A DNA stretch of 32,659 nucleotides from a virus: positions 1 through 32,659 of IMG/VR virus record IMGVR_UViG_3300045996_002993; one strand, written 5' to 3'. A program made the translations under genes and the position numbers. The notes beneath the pieces are model-generated. The model did not search any database and was not told the origin of the DNA. It saw nothing but the letters and a program-made list of their open reading frames with translations. Positions 26,079-32,659 of the stretch are shown one piece after another (positions within the stretch are counted from its first letter, which is position 1; each line of letters opens with the position of its first letter).

Positions 26079-27530
26079 CTAGGCGGTGGTCTTGTCCTGC
26101 AGCAGGCGGAACGCCAGGTCGTTCACACTGTCCGAGCCGTTGCGGAAGTGCATGTACCAGGCGCGCCGGCCGTCCGGGAGATTGTTCGACGTGTTGAACA
26201 GGTGCGGGATGAACTCAATGGAGCTGGACCCGGGCTTGTCCACGATCACGAAGTTCGAAAACTCGCCGAACACCAGAAGGTTGTCGATCGTGGTGGTCTG
26301 GAACGTGGACGGCGCCGTGAACGACTTCTCCACCGGGAAGCCCAGGAGCTGGTCCGTGGGCCGCTGGGTCATGTCGGTGGAGTAGTTGGCACCGAGCGCG
26401 GTGCCCAGGGCGGCGATGCGCTCCAGCATGGCCGGGTGCATGAGCCAGCGGGAACCGTCCGTCCACCGGTCACCGAGCGAGTTGGCCACGCCGGCCAGGT
26501 CGGCGCGGGTGAACGTGCTGCCCGTGGTCAGGGAGATCTCCACGTTGGTGTTGGCGTCCAGCGCGGTGAAGATGCCCGTAGGCTGACCCGAGCCGGAACC
26601 CGTCATGTGGGCCGCCGCCTCCAGGCGCACGCGCGCGTCCTGCAGCAGCATCTGCACGTCCTGCGCCAGGCCGGTGATGTCCTCGAACGACTCGATGGAC
26701 GCCTGGATCAGCGACTTCGCCGAGTGCACCGGGATCTGCGCCGGGGCGATCGGCGGGGTGTCGTCCGACACCTCGGTGAGTTCCGCGTCCCAGCTAGCCG
26801 TGGCGCCGGCCGTGGTGACGCCGTTCCAGCGATTCGCCCCACCGGTGAGGGACACCACCCGGGACAGGGTGCGTACCACGTCCTTGGCGCCCGAGTTCGT
26901 GAGGATCAGCGTGGGATCCAGGTGCGTGGGCACCAGGTAACCACCCGCGGTGTTCGTGCCCACGGCGATCGCGGCGCGCTCCACGTCGGTCCAGAACATC
27001 TCCCGGCCGGTCATCGCCTTCTCGAACGCGGCGATGTACTCCGGCCGCATCCGGCCCAGCAGATTGCGCGTCCAGCTGGTGTCCTTCTTGTGGCGCTTCA
27101 GGTACATCCGCACCGAGTCGTCGTATCCCTTGGGCATCTCGAACTCGTCCAGCGCGGTGAGGTTGGCGTCCACCAGCGCGCGCTGGAGCTCGTCCTCGCC
27201 CATGTGGCCGGTGCTGCCGCGCAGGATCTCGAACGGGTCGTCCTTGGTGACCACCTGCGGGCCGCGGTTGCGCTTCACCTCCGGCCGGCCGTCCGGCGCC
27301 GGAGTCTCCACGTGACCGGCGATGGTGGCGGACCGGGCCACCTCCAGCCGCTTTTCGTACTCCACCGCGTCGGCCAGTTCCTTCTGGCCCGCCTCGAACG
27401 CCTCCAGTGCGGTGTCCGAACGGGTAATGTCCTCGTCGCTGGCCTCGTCCCCGAGCTCGGCCACCTCGGTGATGGTGCTGCGCAACGCCTCCAGTTGGGC
27501 GGCGATCACACTCGACTTACGACGCTTCAT
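26079..27530 (-). CDS. Major capsid protein, HK97 fold
   Basis: A 483-residue protein. Residues 1-75 are a Lys/Glu-rich coiled coil (delta domain, an internal scaffold usually removed by the protease). The HK97-type body follows: GGYLVPTHLDP at the start of the core, QASIESFEDITGLAQDVQMLLQ in the spine-helix region and a GSGSGQPTGIF segment typical of the family. Later DRWTDGSRWLMHPAMLERI and LLGFPVEKS lead to the C-terminal P-domain strands. The gene overlaps the protease stop by 14 nt. Confidence 0.92.
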   Translation of the reverse strand: MKRRKSSVIAAQLEALRSTITEVAELGDEASDEDITRSDTALEAFEAGQKELADAVEYEKRLEVARSATIAGHVETPAPDGRPEVKRNRGPQVVTKDDPFEILRGSTGHMGEDELQRALVDANLTALDEFEMPKGYDDSVRMYLKRHKKDTSWTRNLLGRMRPEYIAAFEKAMTGREMFWTDVERAAIAVGTNTAGGYLVPTHLDPTLILTNSGAKDVVRTLSRVVSLTGGANRWNGVTTAGATASWDAELTEVSDDTPPIAPAQIPVHSAKSLIQASIESFEDITGLAQDVQMLLQDARVRLEAAAHMTGSGSGQPTGIFTALDANTNVEISLTTGSTFTRADLAGVANSLGDRWTDGSRWLMHPAMLERIAALGTALGANYSTDMTQRPTDQLLGFPVEKSFTAPSTFQTTTIDNLLVFGEFSNFVIVDKPGSSSIEFIPHLFNTSNNLPDGRRAWYMHFRNGSDSVNDLAFRLLQDKTTA

Positions 27531-28263
27531 CCTTGATCACTCCAAGATCCAGAGCGCGCATCCGCATAACATTGCGGCGCGCGTGCGTGATCCGGCTGGA
27601 GTGCCCTGCGGGCGAGTCCCCGGTGGCGCCGGATCCCGGATCGGGAGTGACGCTGGTGGCGGGCGGAGCCTGCGGCGTGCCTGCCATTTCGCTGATCATA
27701 GACCGGATCAGCTCGGCCAGTTCGTCCTGACTGCGGATGGCCACCAGCCCCGCACCCTCGTACGCGGGGGAATGGGTGGGTCCGTACTCTTTCAGTCCCA
27801 ACTCGGTGCGCTCGATCACCGGCAGACCGGCGCCGCGCCGCGGCGGGGCAGACTGGAACACCCGACCCCGGAAGCTCTGCCCCTTGATCTGGCCGCCGTC
27901 CCACGCGGCCAGGATGGCGTCCGCCAGCTCCCCATCGTTGTACCGGGAAATGGTGAGCAGCCCCCGGCCGTCCGGCTTGATCTCCTCGGGCGTAGCGAAC
28001 GGCACCGCCAACAGGCCGTTCGGCCGGCCACTCAGGTCGTACCCGTGGTTGTAGAACACGTTCACCTTGCCGATCCCGTGGGACAGCGTGCGGTTGAACG
28101 CGGACCGGTGGATGGTCTCCAGGTAGTGCCCGTGCTGGTCCCTGATCTCGGCTTCCTGATCGAACACCGCGGCGTACGCGGTGACGGTGCGCCCCTTGGC
28201 CGTGCGCTTGATCTCGAAGTCATCGATCTGGAAGGACCGTTGGATGTTGGTGGCGAGGGCCAT
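27517..28263 (-). CDS. HK97-type prohead protease (S78)
   Basis: A 248-residue protein. VNVFYNHGYDLSGRP gives the catalytic His73, and QSFRGRVF gives Ser130 with the following LGLKEYGPTHSPAYEGA as family hallmark. The C-terminal 60 residues are Pro/Ser-rich and low in complexity. The enzyme cuts the delta domain from the capsid protein during prohead maturation. It lies between the portal and major capsid genes in the canonical order. Confidence 0.9.
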   Translation of the reverse strand: MALATNIQRSFQIDDFEIKRTAKGRTVTAYAAVFDQEAEIRDQHGHYLETIHRSAFNRTLSHGIGKVNVFYNHGYDLSGRPNGLLAVPFATPEEIKPDGRGLLTISRYNDGELADAILAAWDGGQIKGQSFRGRVFQSAPPRRGAGLPVIERTELGLKEYGPTHSPAYEGAGLVAIRSQDELAELIRSMISEMAGTPQAPPATSVTPDPGSGATGDSPAGHSSRITHARRNVMRMRALDLGVIKDEAS

Positions 28264-28266
28264 GGC

Positions 28267-29709
28267 CTACTCCTGTCCGGCCGGAAGTTCGGGGGTGGGC
28301 TTCTGCGCGCCCGGGGGCTGCAGCTGCACGGACACCAGACCGGAATGCACCAGCTGGGAGAGATCCTCGGCCAGGACGGCTAGTTGCGCGCTCTCTGGCG
28401 TCCAACCGGACGCCACCGCGGCGTTGATGGTGGCCATGGTGGTGGCGAGAACCTCGGCGATGTCCTTGGAGTCCTCGCGCAGGAATGCCACGTCCCGCAC
28501 GTCGTACCAGAGGTGCGAGTCCACCTGACCGGCCGCGTTGGTGGGGCGGCGCAGCATCGGCTCCATGGCGCCGGCGAACGACTTCCACTGCGGCCGGGCC
28601 CAGCTGTCCCCGAACGCCCGCCTGGCCTGCGCATAGTTGGAGTACGTGGCCGCGCTCAGTCCCTCGCTCAACCCCACGATGATGGGCGGCACCCGGCCTG
28701 CGGCGCAGATGCGGGTCTCCCCCGCGCCCTGGGTGTTGCGGAAGTCGAGCTGGCGCATATCGGCGCCGATCACCGTGACGGTGGCGCCCCCGCCCACGTA
28801 CAGGTTCTTGTAGGCGTTGTCGATCCCCACACTGGCGTCGTTCGTCTCGCGCACGAACTTGCGGAACTGATCCAGCGTCACGCTCTCGGCCAGGGACACG
28901 GCCAGGTTGGGGGTGGCTGCGTTCTCGAAGAACTTCAGCTTGTGCGCGGTGGCGGCGCCGTCCGCCTGCATCTCCCGGATCACCGGCGTCAGCCAGCTCA
29001 TCCCGCGGTACTGCGCCTCCGGGTCCGGGACCGGGGCCCAGAACGCCCCGTCCGCCTGGAAGTCCGGGTTGTCGCTCGCGGTGAGGAACAGCTCGGACGG
29101 GCCGCCGGACAGCGGGCCGCCCACGGTGTACATGATCCCCACCACGTCCGACTGCACGGCCTCGTCCGGCGGGGCGGTGAGGATGAACTGGCACCAGTCC
29201 GGACGCAGCCGGCGCAGCCGTTCCCCGTACCGGGTCTCCTCCCTGGCCACGAAGAACGTGCCGGCCGCGGTGACGTCCTGCTCCGCACGCATGAGCAGGG
29301 ACTGCGTGGTGCCGCCCGGCCAGGGGCGCTCCAACAGGCCGAGATCCGGGTTGCCGAACAGGTCGTTGCCGCCACCGCGGGATCCGTTGCGCCGCCACTG
29401 GAACGTGATGTCGGTGAACAGCATGGCCCTGGCCAGGGAGACCGCGAACACCACGCCGTTGCTCTTGTACGCTCCCTGCACGTAGCCGATGAACGAGTCG
29501 GCGACCGGCTCCACCTTCTCGCCGGGGATGGTGGTGGTATACCCCGACTGGTAGATCTGGCCCTGGTAGAGCATCCACGCGTCCACCAGCCCCTGCCACT
29601 CAGGGTTGTACACGCGCTCGATCTCGCTCATCCGGGTGGATCCGGTGACGGTGCCGCTCCGGCCGATCAGCTCCCGGCCGAACCGCGCCAGCTCTCCCCG
29701 GATCGTCAT
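28267..29709 (-). CDS. Portal protein
   Basis: A 480-residue protein from ATG 29709, overlapping the terminase stop (ATGA). It has an N-terminal helical domain, FAVSLARAMLFTDITFQWRR, and AQYRGMSWLTPVIREM followed by AHKLKFFENAATPNLAV, the characteristic portal stem/wing segment. It continues LDFRNTQGAGETRICAAGRVPPIIVGLSEG and ends in a Pro-rich tail. It forms the dodecameric vertex through which DNA enters. Size and order (large terminase, portal, protease, capsid) fit an HK97-like siphovirus. Confidence 0.92.
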   Translation of the reverse strand: MTIRGELARFGRELIGRSGTVTGSTRMSEIERVYNPEWQGLVDAWMLYQGQIYQSGYTTTIPGEKVEPVADSFIGYVQGAYKSNGVVFAVSLARAMLFTDITFQWRRNGSRGGGNDLFGNPDLGLLERPWPGGTTQSLLMRAEQDVTAAGTFFVAREETRYGERLRRLRPDWCQFILTAPPDEAVQSDVVGIMYTVGGPLSGGPSELFLTASDNPDFQADGAFWAPVPDPEAQYRGMSWLTPVIREMQADGAATAHKLKFFENAATPNLAVSLAESVTLDQFRKFVRETNDASVGIDNAYKNLYVGGGATVTVIGADMRQLDFRNTQGAGETRICAAGRVPPIIVGLSEGLSAATYSNYAQARRAFGDSWARPQWKSFAGAMEPMLRRPTNAAGQVDSHLWYDVRDVAFLREDSKDIAEVLATTMATINAAVASGWTPESAQLAVLAEDLSQLVHSGLVSVQLQPPGAQKPTPELPAGQE

Positions 29710-31370
29710 GCGTACATCGCCCACGGCGCCACAGTCGTCTCCGCCCCCTTGGTTGCCAGACCCCACAGGGCCTTGGTGAGACTGTCGATCGGCGTCCCGT
29801 CCGTGGTGCACTTCTTGAGATCCCAGGCCTTGCCCTCGCCTACGTCGCGTACGGCCGCGCCTTGTAGGGACATCATAACTTCGGATTGTCCCAGGTGAAC
29901 AACACTCACCGTATCGGCCTGGGTATCGCTTGTGGCCGCATCGTAGATCATCCCGAACGCCTGCGCCACGTCCCGCGTACTCATTGGTTCAGTGGGCACT
30001 CCGGCCGCGTTGATGTCCGCGATGCTGGACCCGGCCGGCGAGCCAGGGTCCACGATGAAGATCCCCTCGTGCTTCTTGTGCAGGCCACGCATGGCCTCCG
30101 GCACCCAGCTCGTTCCCTGACCGGTGAGGATCAGCTCCAGGTGCGCGGCCCCGTCGGCGCGCCGGGAGGCCAGTCCGATGGATGCGCGCACCGGTCCGTT
30201 GCCGCGAGGTGAGACCGAAAGTGCGAACACCTTCTGACCGATCAGGTGACGTTTGAGGTTCTGCGTCTGGCCGGCGCCGTTCAGCATCATCATGGTGGCC
30301 TGGGCCGGATCCAGATCGAGTGTGGCCAGCACATCCTCCGGATCCTTGCCGGACAGCGAATCGGCCATGGCATCCCACTGATCCTTGGTAATGATCGTGA
30401 AGCCCTCGGACAGGTCCGGCGGCCAGGCGCCACCGCGCTCGCGCGCGAACCCCACCGGGTTCATGGCGGCGCGCTCGCGGGCGATGGCGTCCGGACTGAT
30501 CCGGTGCGGGTACGCGGGGTTGGTGGCTTTGTGCATCTCCGGGTCGTCCAGGATGCATCCTGTTTCCTCGAACTGGTGCGTGCAGTCCTCGTCGGCGCAC
30601 GGGCCGATCCGGTCCAGGGATGCCTCCATCCCCCAGTCCAGGAACATCACCCCGGCGGCGCCGGCCAGCGCGGTACGGCGCGCCCGGAACAGGGCCTCAC
30701 CGGTGGCGCTGTCGAGCGGCGGGGACGAGCCCAACCACAGCTGGGGGTTCGGCCGGGCGCTGGTGGTGGGCAGCACCGCATCCACCTGCGCCGCGATGAG
30801 CGCGTACGCCTCGTTCCAGATCATCTTGTCGAACGAGAATCCGCGGCCGGCACCCTTGCTCCTGGCCAGGAAACGTCCGCGCTGTGCCTCCATCTGCGTG
30901 CTCGCGTTGCTGCCGTACCCAGAGATGATCACGGGTGCGGGGAGGAGTTCGATCCCCTCTTCCCCGTTGGTGTTGATAATCTTTTTCACCTTGCGGCGAA
31001 GATCGTCCGTGTTCTGGATCAGGCTCACCACGCGGCGGAACGCCTCCATGGCGGTTTTGTACTCGTGCGCCGAGTGGCCGATCAGACGCTCACCGGTGAG
31101 GAATAACCAGCCCAAGGTCAGTGCCTCGAAAATGGCGTCCTTGCCGTTCTGCCGGGACACCACCACCGTGTTCAGGAAGCTGGCCCAGCGGCCCTCGACC
31201 GTCTCCCCCAGTCCCACATCCAGCACCCACGCCTGCCAGGGGTCCAACAGGAGGCCGGCGCTCGCGGCCAGCTCGGTGAACTCGGGACCGGAGGTGTACG
31301 GCGCCGGTGGGTAGTGGCACACCCGCGGGAGCACCAGGCCGCTCGGCGTGGTCTCCAGCAGGTCTGTCAC
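29706..31370 (-). CDS. terL: Terminase large subunit
   Basis: A 554-residue protein. GTG 31370 is chosen because ELAASAGLLLDPWQAWVL sits at the usual distance from the start and a TACTAT -10 lies 6 nt upstream; an upstream in-frame start would add about 46 unlikely residues. The ATPase has SRQNGKD (72-78, Walker A-like, as in phage TerL), HEYKTAMEAFRRV, a Walker B strand MIWNEAY (183-189, where Asn precedes the Glu in place of the usual Asp), and GSSP in the coupling motif. The nuclease domain follows, with TLDLDPAQ and IFIVDPGSP. It packages DNA into the prohead and cuts concatemers. Confidence 0.9.
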   Translation of the reverse strand: MTDLLETTPSGLVLPRVCHYPPAPYTSGPEFTELAASAGLLLDPWQAWVLDVGLGETVEGRWASFLNTVVVSRQNGKDAIFEALTLGWLFLTGERLIGHSAHEYKTAMEAFRRVVSLIQNTDDLRRKVKKIINTNGEEGIELLPAPVIISGYGSNASTQMEAQRGRFLARSKGAGRGFSFDKMIWNEAYALIAAQVDAVLPTTSARPNPQLWLGSSPPLDSATGEALFRARRTALAGAAGVMFLDWGMEASLDRIGPCADEDCTHQFEETGCILDDPEMHKATNPAYPHRISPDAIARERAAMNPVGFARERGGAWPPDLSEGFTIITKDQWDAMADSLSGKDPEDVLATLDLDPAQATMMMLNGAGQTQNLKRHLIGQKVFALSVSPRGNGPVRASIGLASRRADGAAHLELILTGQGTSWVPEAMRGLHKKHEGIFIVDPGSPAGSSIADINAAGVPTEPMSTRDVAQAFGMIYDAATSDTQADTVSVVHLGQSEVMMSLQGAAVRDVGEGKAWDLKKCTTDGTPIDSLTKALWGLATKGAETTVAPWAMYA

Positions 31371-31382
31371 CCCTGCATAGTA
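31371..31382 (-). promoter_or_regulatory. Possible leaderless promoter of the large terminase gene
   Basis: On the minus strand TACTAT (31382-31377) is followed by GCAGGG and GTG 31370, the same -10 to start codon distance as in the GCTATAGT promoters. No clear -35 is visible and no Shine-Dalgarno precedes the GTG. It would restart transcription after the + strand mini-gene. Confidence 0.4.
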
Positions 31383-31445
31383 GATCACCCACTGCCAGTG
31401 GCTAAGGTGTCGAATCCCTGCTCCGCCTGATGGGAGACTCTGTTG

Positions 31446-31616
31446 GTGAGCGACGAGCAGACAATGATCAGCGCAGACGCCGACGACAGCGTCATGCACC
31501 TCGACCACGTAGACGACTGCCAGTGCCGATACGTGCCAGTCGGGACCGAGGAGACCAAGCTGATCGACGCCCGATGCATCACCGGCTACTCGGTACCCGC
31601 ACGTCCCCCGTGGTGA
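31446..31616 (+). CDS. Opposite-strand mini-gene between terminase genes
   Basis: A 56-residue protein (VSDEQTMISADADDSVMH...) on the + strand from GTG 31446, with GGGAG at 31432-31436 nine bases upstream. It has HVDDCQCRYVPVGTEETK and DARCITGYSVPARPPW, is acidic, carries three Cys and has high GC at third positions throughout. A TAAGGT (31403-31408) might be its -10. The late genes on both sides run the other way. No family is recognised. The C-x-C plus one more Cys could bind a metal. Confidence 0.55.
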   Translation: MSDEQTMISADADDSVMHLDHVDDCQCRYVPVGTEETKLIDARCITGYSVPARPPW

Positions 31617-31637
31617 ACTACGTGGTGGAGTTCCTTC

Positions 31638-31736
31638 CTACCAGCGGAACCCCGGCTGCCGTACGCCGATGCAGATGGCGATGACGGCGCACCCGATCAG
31701 AAACGCCGCCACTAGCACCACCCGCCAGTTAGCCAC
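31638..31736 (-). CDS. Tiny membrane protein after small terminase
   Basis: A 32-residue protein from GTG 31736, overlapping the small-terminase stop. MANWRVVLVAAFLIGCAVIA is one transmembrane helix with a basic end, VRQPGFRW. The family is not recognised. High third-position GC and the overlapping start suggest that it is translated. Confidence 0.55.
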   Translation of the reverse strand: MANWRVVLVAAFLIGCAVIAICIGVRQPGFRW

Positions 31737-32097
31737 CCGCCTGAGCCTGCTCGGCCAGGCGCCTGGCGCGGGCCGCCGCCAGCTCGTCCGCCTTGCTGGC
31801 CGGTGGCACCTCCGCCTCCTTCTGCCCGGTCTGCTTGGCGAACTCGGCCAGCAGGGCACGCAGGGCCTGGCCCTGCTGCCTGGCCTCGGCCAGGGGCGCC
31901 TGGATCCGGAGCTCGGCCACTGTGGGCGGGATGTGGGTGACCACCTCCATCCACGCGTCCGGCTCGCCGGTGAGGATCCGGTCCAGCGCCTCCAGCCGCA
32001 CCATCACCAGGACAGCCTCCTCGGCCAGGGCGCGGGGGATCCCGGACAGCTCGGTAACCTTAAGGTCCGCGGCCAGACGGTCAGCTCTGATCCCCAT
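31729..32097 (-). CDS. terS: Terminase small subunit-like protein
   Basis: A 122-residue helical protein (MGIRADRLAADLKVTELSG...). It has ALAEEAVLVMVRLEALDRIL in the middle, TVAELRIQAPLAEARQQGQ and LRALLAEFAKQTG near the end, the pattern seen in small terminase proteins of actinophages, which recognise the packaging site on DNA. It is encoded upstream of the large terminase gene, as expected, although separated by a tiny membrane gene and an opposite-strand mini-gene. Confidence 0.68.
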   Translation of the reverse strand: MGIRADRLAADLKVTELSGIPRALAEEAVLVMVRLEALDRILTGEPDAWMEVVTHIPPTVAELRIQAPLAEARQQGQALRALLAEFAKQTGQKEAEVPPASKADELAAARARRLAEQAQAGG

Positions 32098-32458
32098 GGA
32101 TGGGATCTCCCTTCGGCTTGTGGCACTGCCACACCGCGCAGCTCTGGTAAGCGTCCTGCCAGGTCTTCAGCCACTCCGGCGAGGGGTCGCTCCCGGGCGG
32201 ATTCCCTTCCTTCAGCCAGGCCAGCTGAACGCCCGTGCTCTTGGCCGGGATTGGCCGGAAGTCGTGCGGGTACTTCCCGGCGAACTGGCTCGGTGTCGCT
32301 TCCTTGGGGTCCACGCCGAGCCGGATCGCGAGTGCGCGCATGAGCTCCACGTCGTCCGTCTCCATGTAGCCGGAGCACATAGTGTCCATCTGGATGGCCA
32401 GGTCGAACAGGCGTTGCGCTTCCTCGAACTTGAGAACGATCATGTCCCGCTCAGCCAT
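32081..32458 (-). CDS. Unknown protein upstream of small terminase
   Basis: A 125-residue protein from ATG 32458, overlapping the previous stop and the small-terminase start. It has an N-terminal helix (MIVLKFEEAQRLFDLAIQM), ELMRALAIRLGVDP, a region with PHDFRPIPAKSTGVQLAWL and a C-terminal part with QSCAVWQCHKPKGDP, which gives Cys-x4-Cys-x-His. No family is recognised. It could be a packaging accessory protein. Confidence 0.68.
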   Translation of the reverse strand: MAERDMIVLKFEEAQRLFDLAIQMDTMCSGYMETDDVELMRALAIRLGVDPKEATPSQFAGKYPHDFRPIPAKSTGVQLAWLKEGNPPGSDPSPEWLKTWQDAYQSCAVWQCHKPKGDPIHGDQS

Positions 32459-32659
32459 CCGGCATCTCTCCCTGCGCCTTGCGCCGCACCAGGTACGTGA
32501 TCGGCCCCTTGGTGTTGGGGTCGATCTTGATAGCGCCGTTGCCACCTACCCGCGCGAACACCGGGAAGGTCCATTCCTCGGTGTCGGCGTCGTACTTCAC
32601 TGTCACGCGGGCCGGGATCGAGCGCGGGTCCAGACCGTGCAGCTCCACCCAGGCGTGCA
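32451..32659 (-). CDS. Partial protein at the window edge, unknown
   Basis: The frame is open from the window end (HAWVELHGLDPRSIPARV...) to a TGA at 32451-32453. The first in-frame GTG lies at 32648, but the coherent upstream residues HAWVELHG suggest that the true start is outside the window. The segment looks beta-rich (VTVKYDADTEEWTFPVF). Its stop overlaps the next gene. Function unknown. Confidence 0.6.
   Translation of the reverse strand, partial: HAWVELHGLDPRSIPARVTVKYDADTEEWTFPVFARVGGNGAIKIDPNTKGPITYLVRRKAQGEMPDG

Noticed and set aside
31371-31508. A longer large-terminase start at about 31508
   Set aside because: The extra 46 residues do not resemble terminase sequence, and they overlap the opposite-strand mini-gene; GTG 31370 has a -10 element at the usual distance.
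1-32659. clt-like arrays (GACCCGGA repeats) that would be targets of a TraB pump
   Set aside because: Single scattered matches only (for example near 25945, 29020 and 30537 on the minus strand); no cluster of direct repeats was seen.
1-32659. CRISPR arrays, insertion sequences, rRNA, or an integrase gene
   Set aside because: No regularly spaced direct repeats, transposase or recombinase motifs or rRNA-like sequence were seen on either strand.

Overview
The window is part of the genome of a siphovirus-type actinobacteriophage or prophage, most likely from Streptomyces or a close relative. It is very GC-rich, packs short overlapping ORFs (ATGA and TGATG junctions), uses many GTG starts, and carries a complete HK97-style head-tail gene set. 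No integrase or attachment site can be recognised, so temperate or lytic lifestyle cannot be decided from this window.

Region 1 (1-8327, + strand) is a dense nucleic-acid-metabolism and small-protein arm: an SF2 helicase, a RecB/Cas4-like PD-(D/E)XK nuclease, several mini-proteins with CxxC zinc knuckles, a permuted NlpC/P60-like hydrolase, a secreted four-cysteine protein and small membrane proteins. A consensus promoter (3790-3818) sits at the end of the nuclease gene. A tRNA-like fold at 4459-4529 and an amber-interrupted ORF at 4000-4161 are unusual.

Region 2 (8328-13656) is promoter-rich, with genes on both strands. It carries a four-helix membrane protein with a C-terminal HTH (DUF2637-like), a membrane-anchored FtsK/TraB-like DNA translocase, a GIY-YIG nuclease-like membrane protein, a possible small winged-helix protein and several unknowns. 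Transcription units are separated by perfect hairpin terminators. They start at a repeated promoter made of TTGnnn, 17 bp, GCTATAGT, 6 bp and AT(G/A/C). At three + strand sites (and probably two variant - strand sites) the start codon falls at the expected +1, which implies leaderless mRNAs. In this region the words TGGCCA and TGTCC/GGACA are strikingly over-represented between 8757 and 10452.

Region 3 (13657-32659, - strand) is the late operon. Read in the direction of transcription it runs: unknown partial gene, unknown gene, small terminase, tiny membrane protein, large terminase, portal, prohead protease, HK97-fold major capsid protein, unknown hydrophilic protein, CxxC mini-protein, glycosyltransferase, head-tail adaptor, tail terminator, two paralogous tail-tube proteins, gp10-like protein, tail assembly chaperones with a -1 slippery heptamer (GGGAAAA), tape measure (666 aa), large minor tail protein, a further virion protein, amidase endolysin, membrane/holin genes and small unknowns. 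A + strand mini-gene interrupts this operon between the terminase genes. An interleaved pair of inverted repeats (possible pseudoknot) lies just ahead of the zinc mini-protein/glycosyltransferase pair.

The most distinctive feature is the middle block, where plasmid-transfer-like genes inside a phage genome are driven by a phage-specific set of leaderless promoters.
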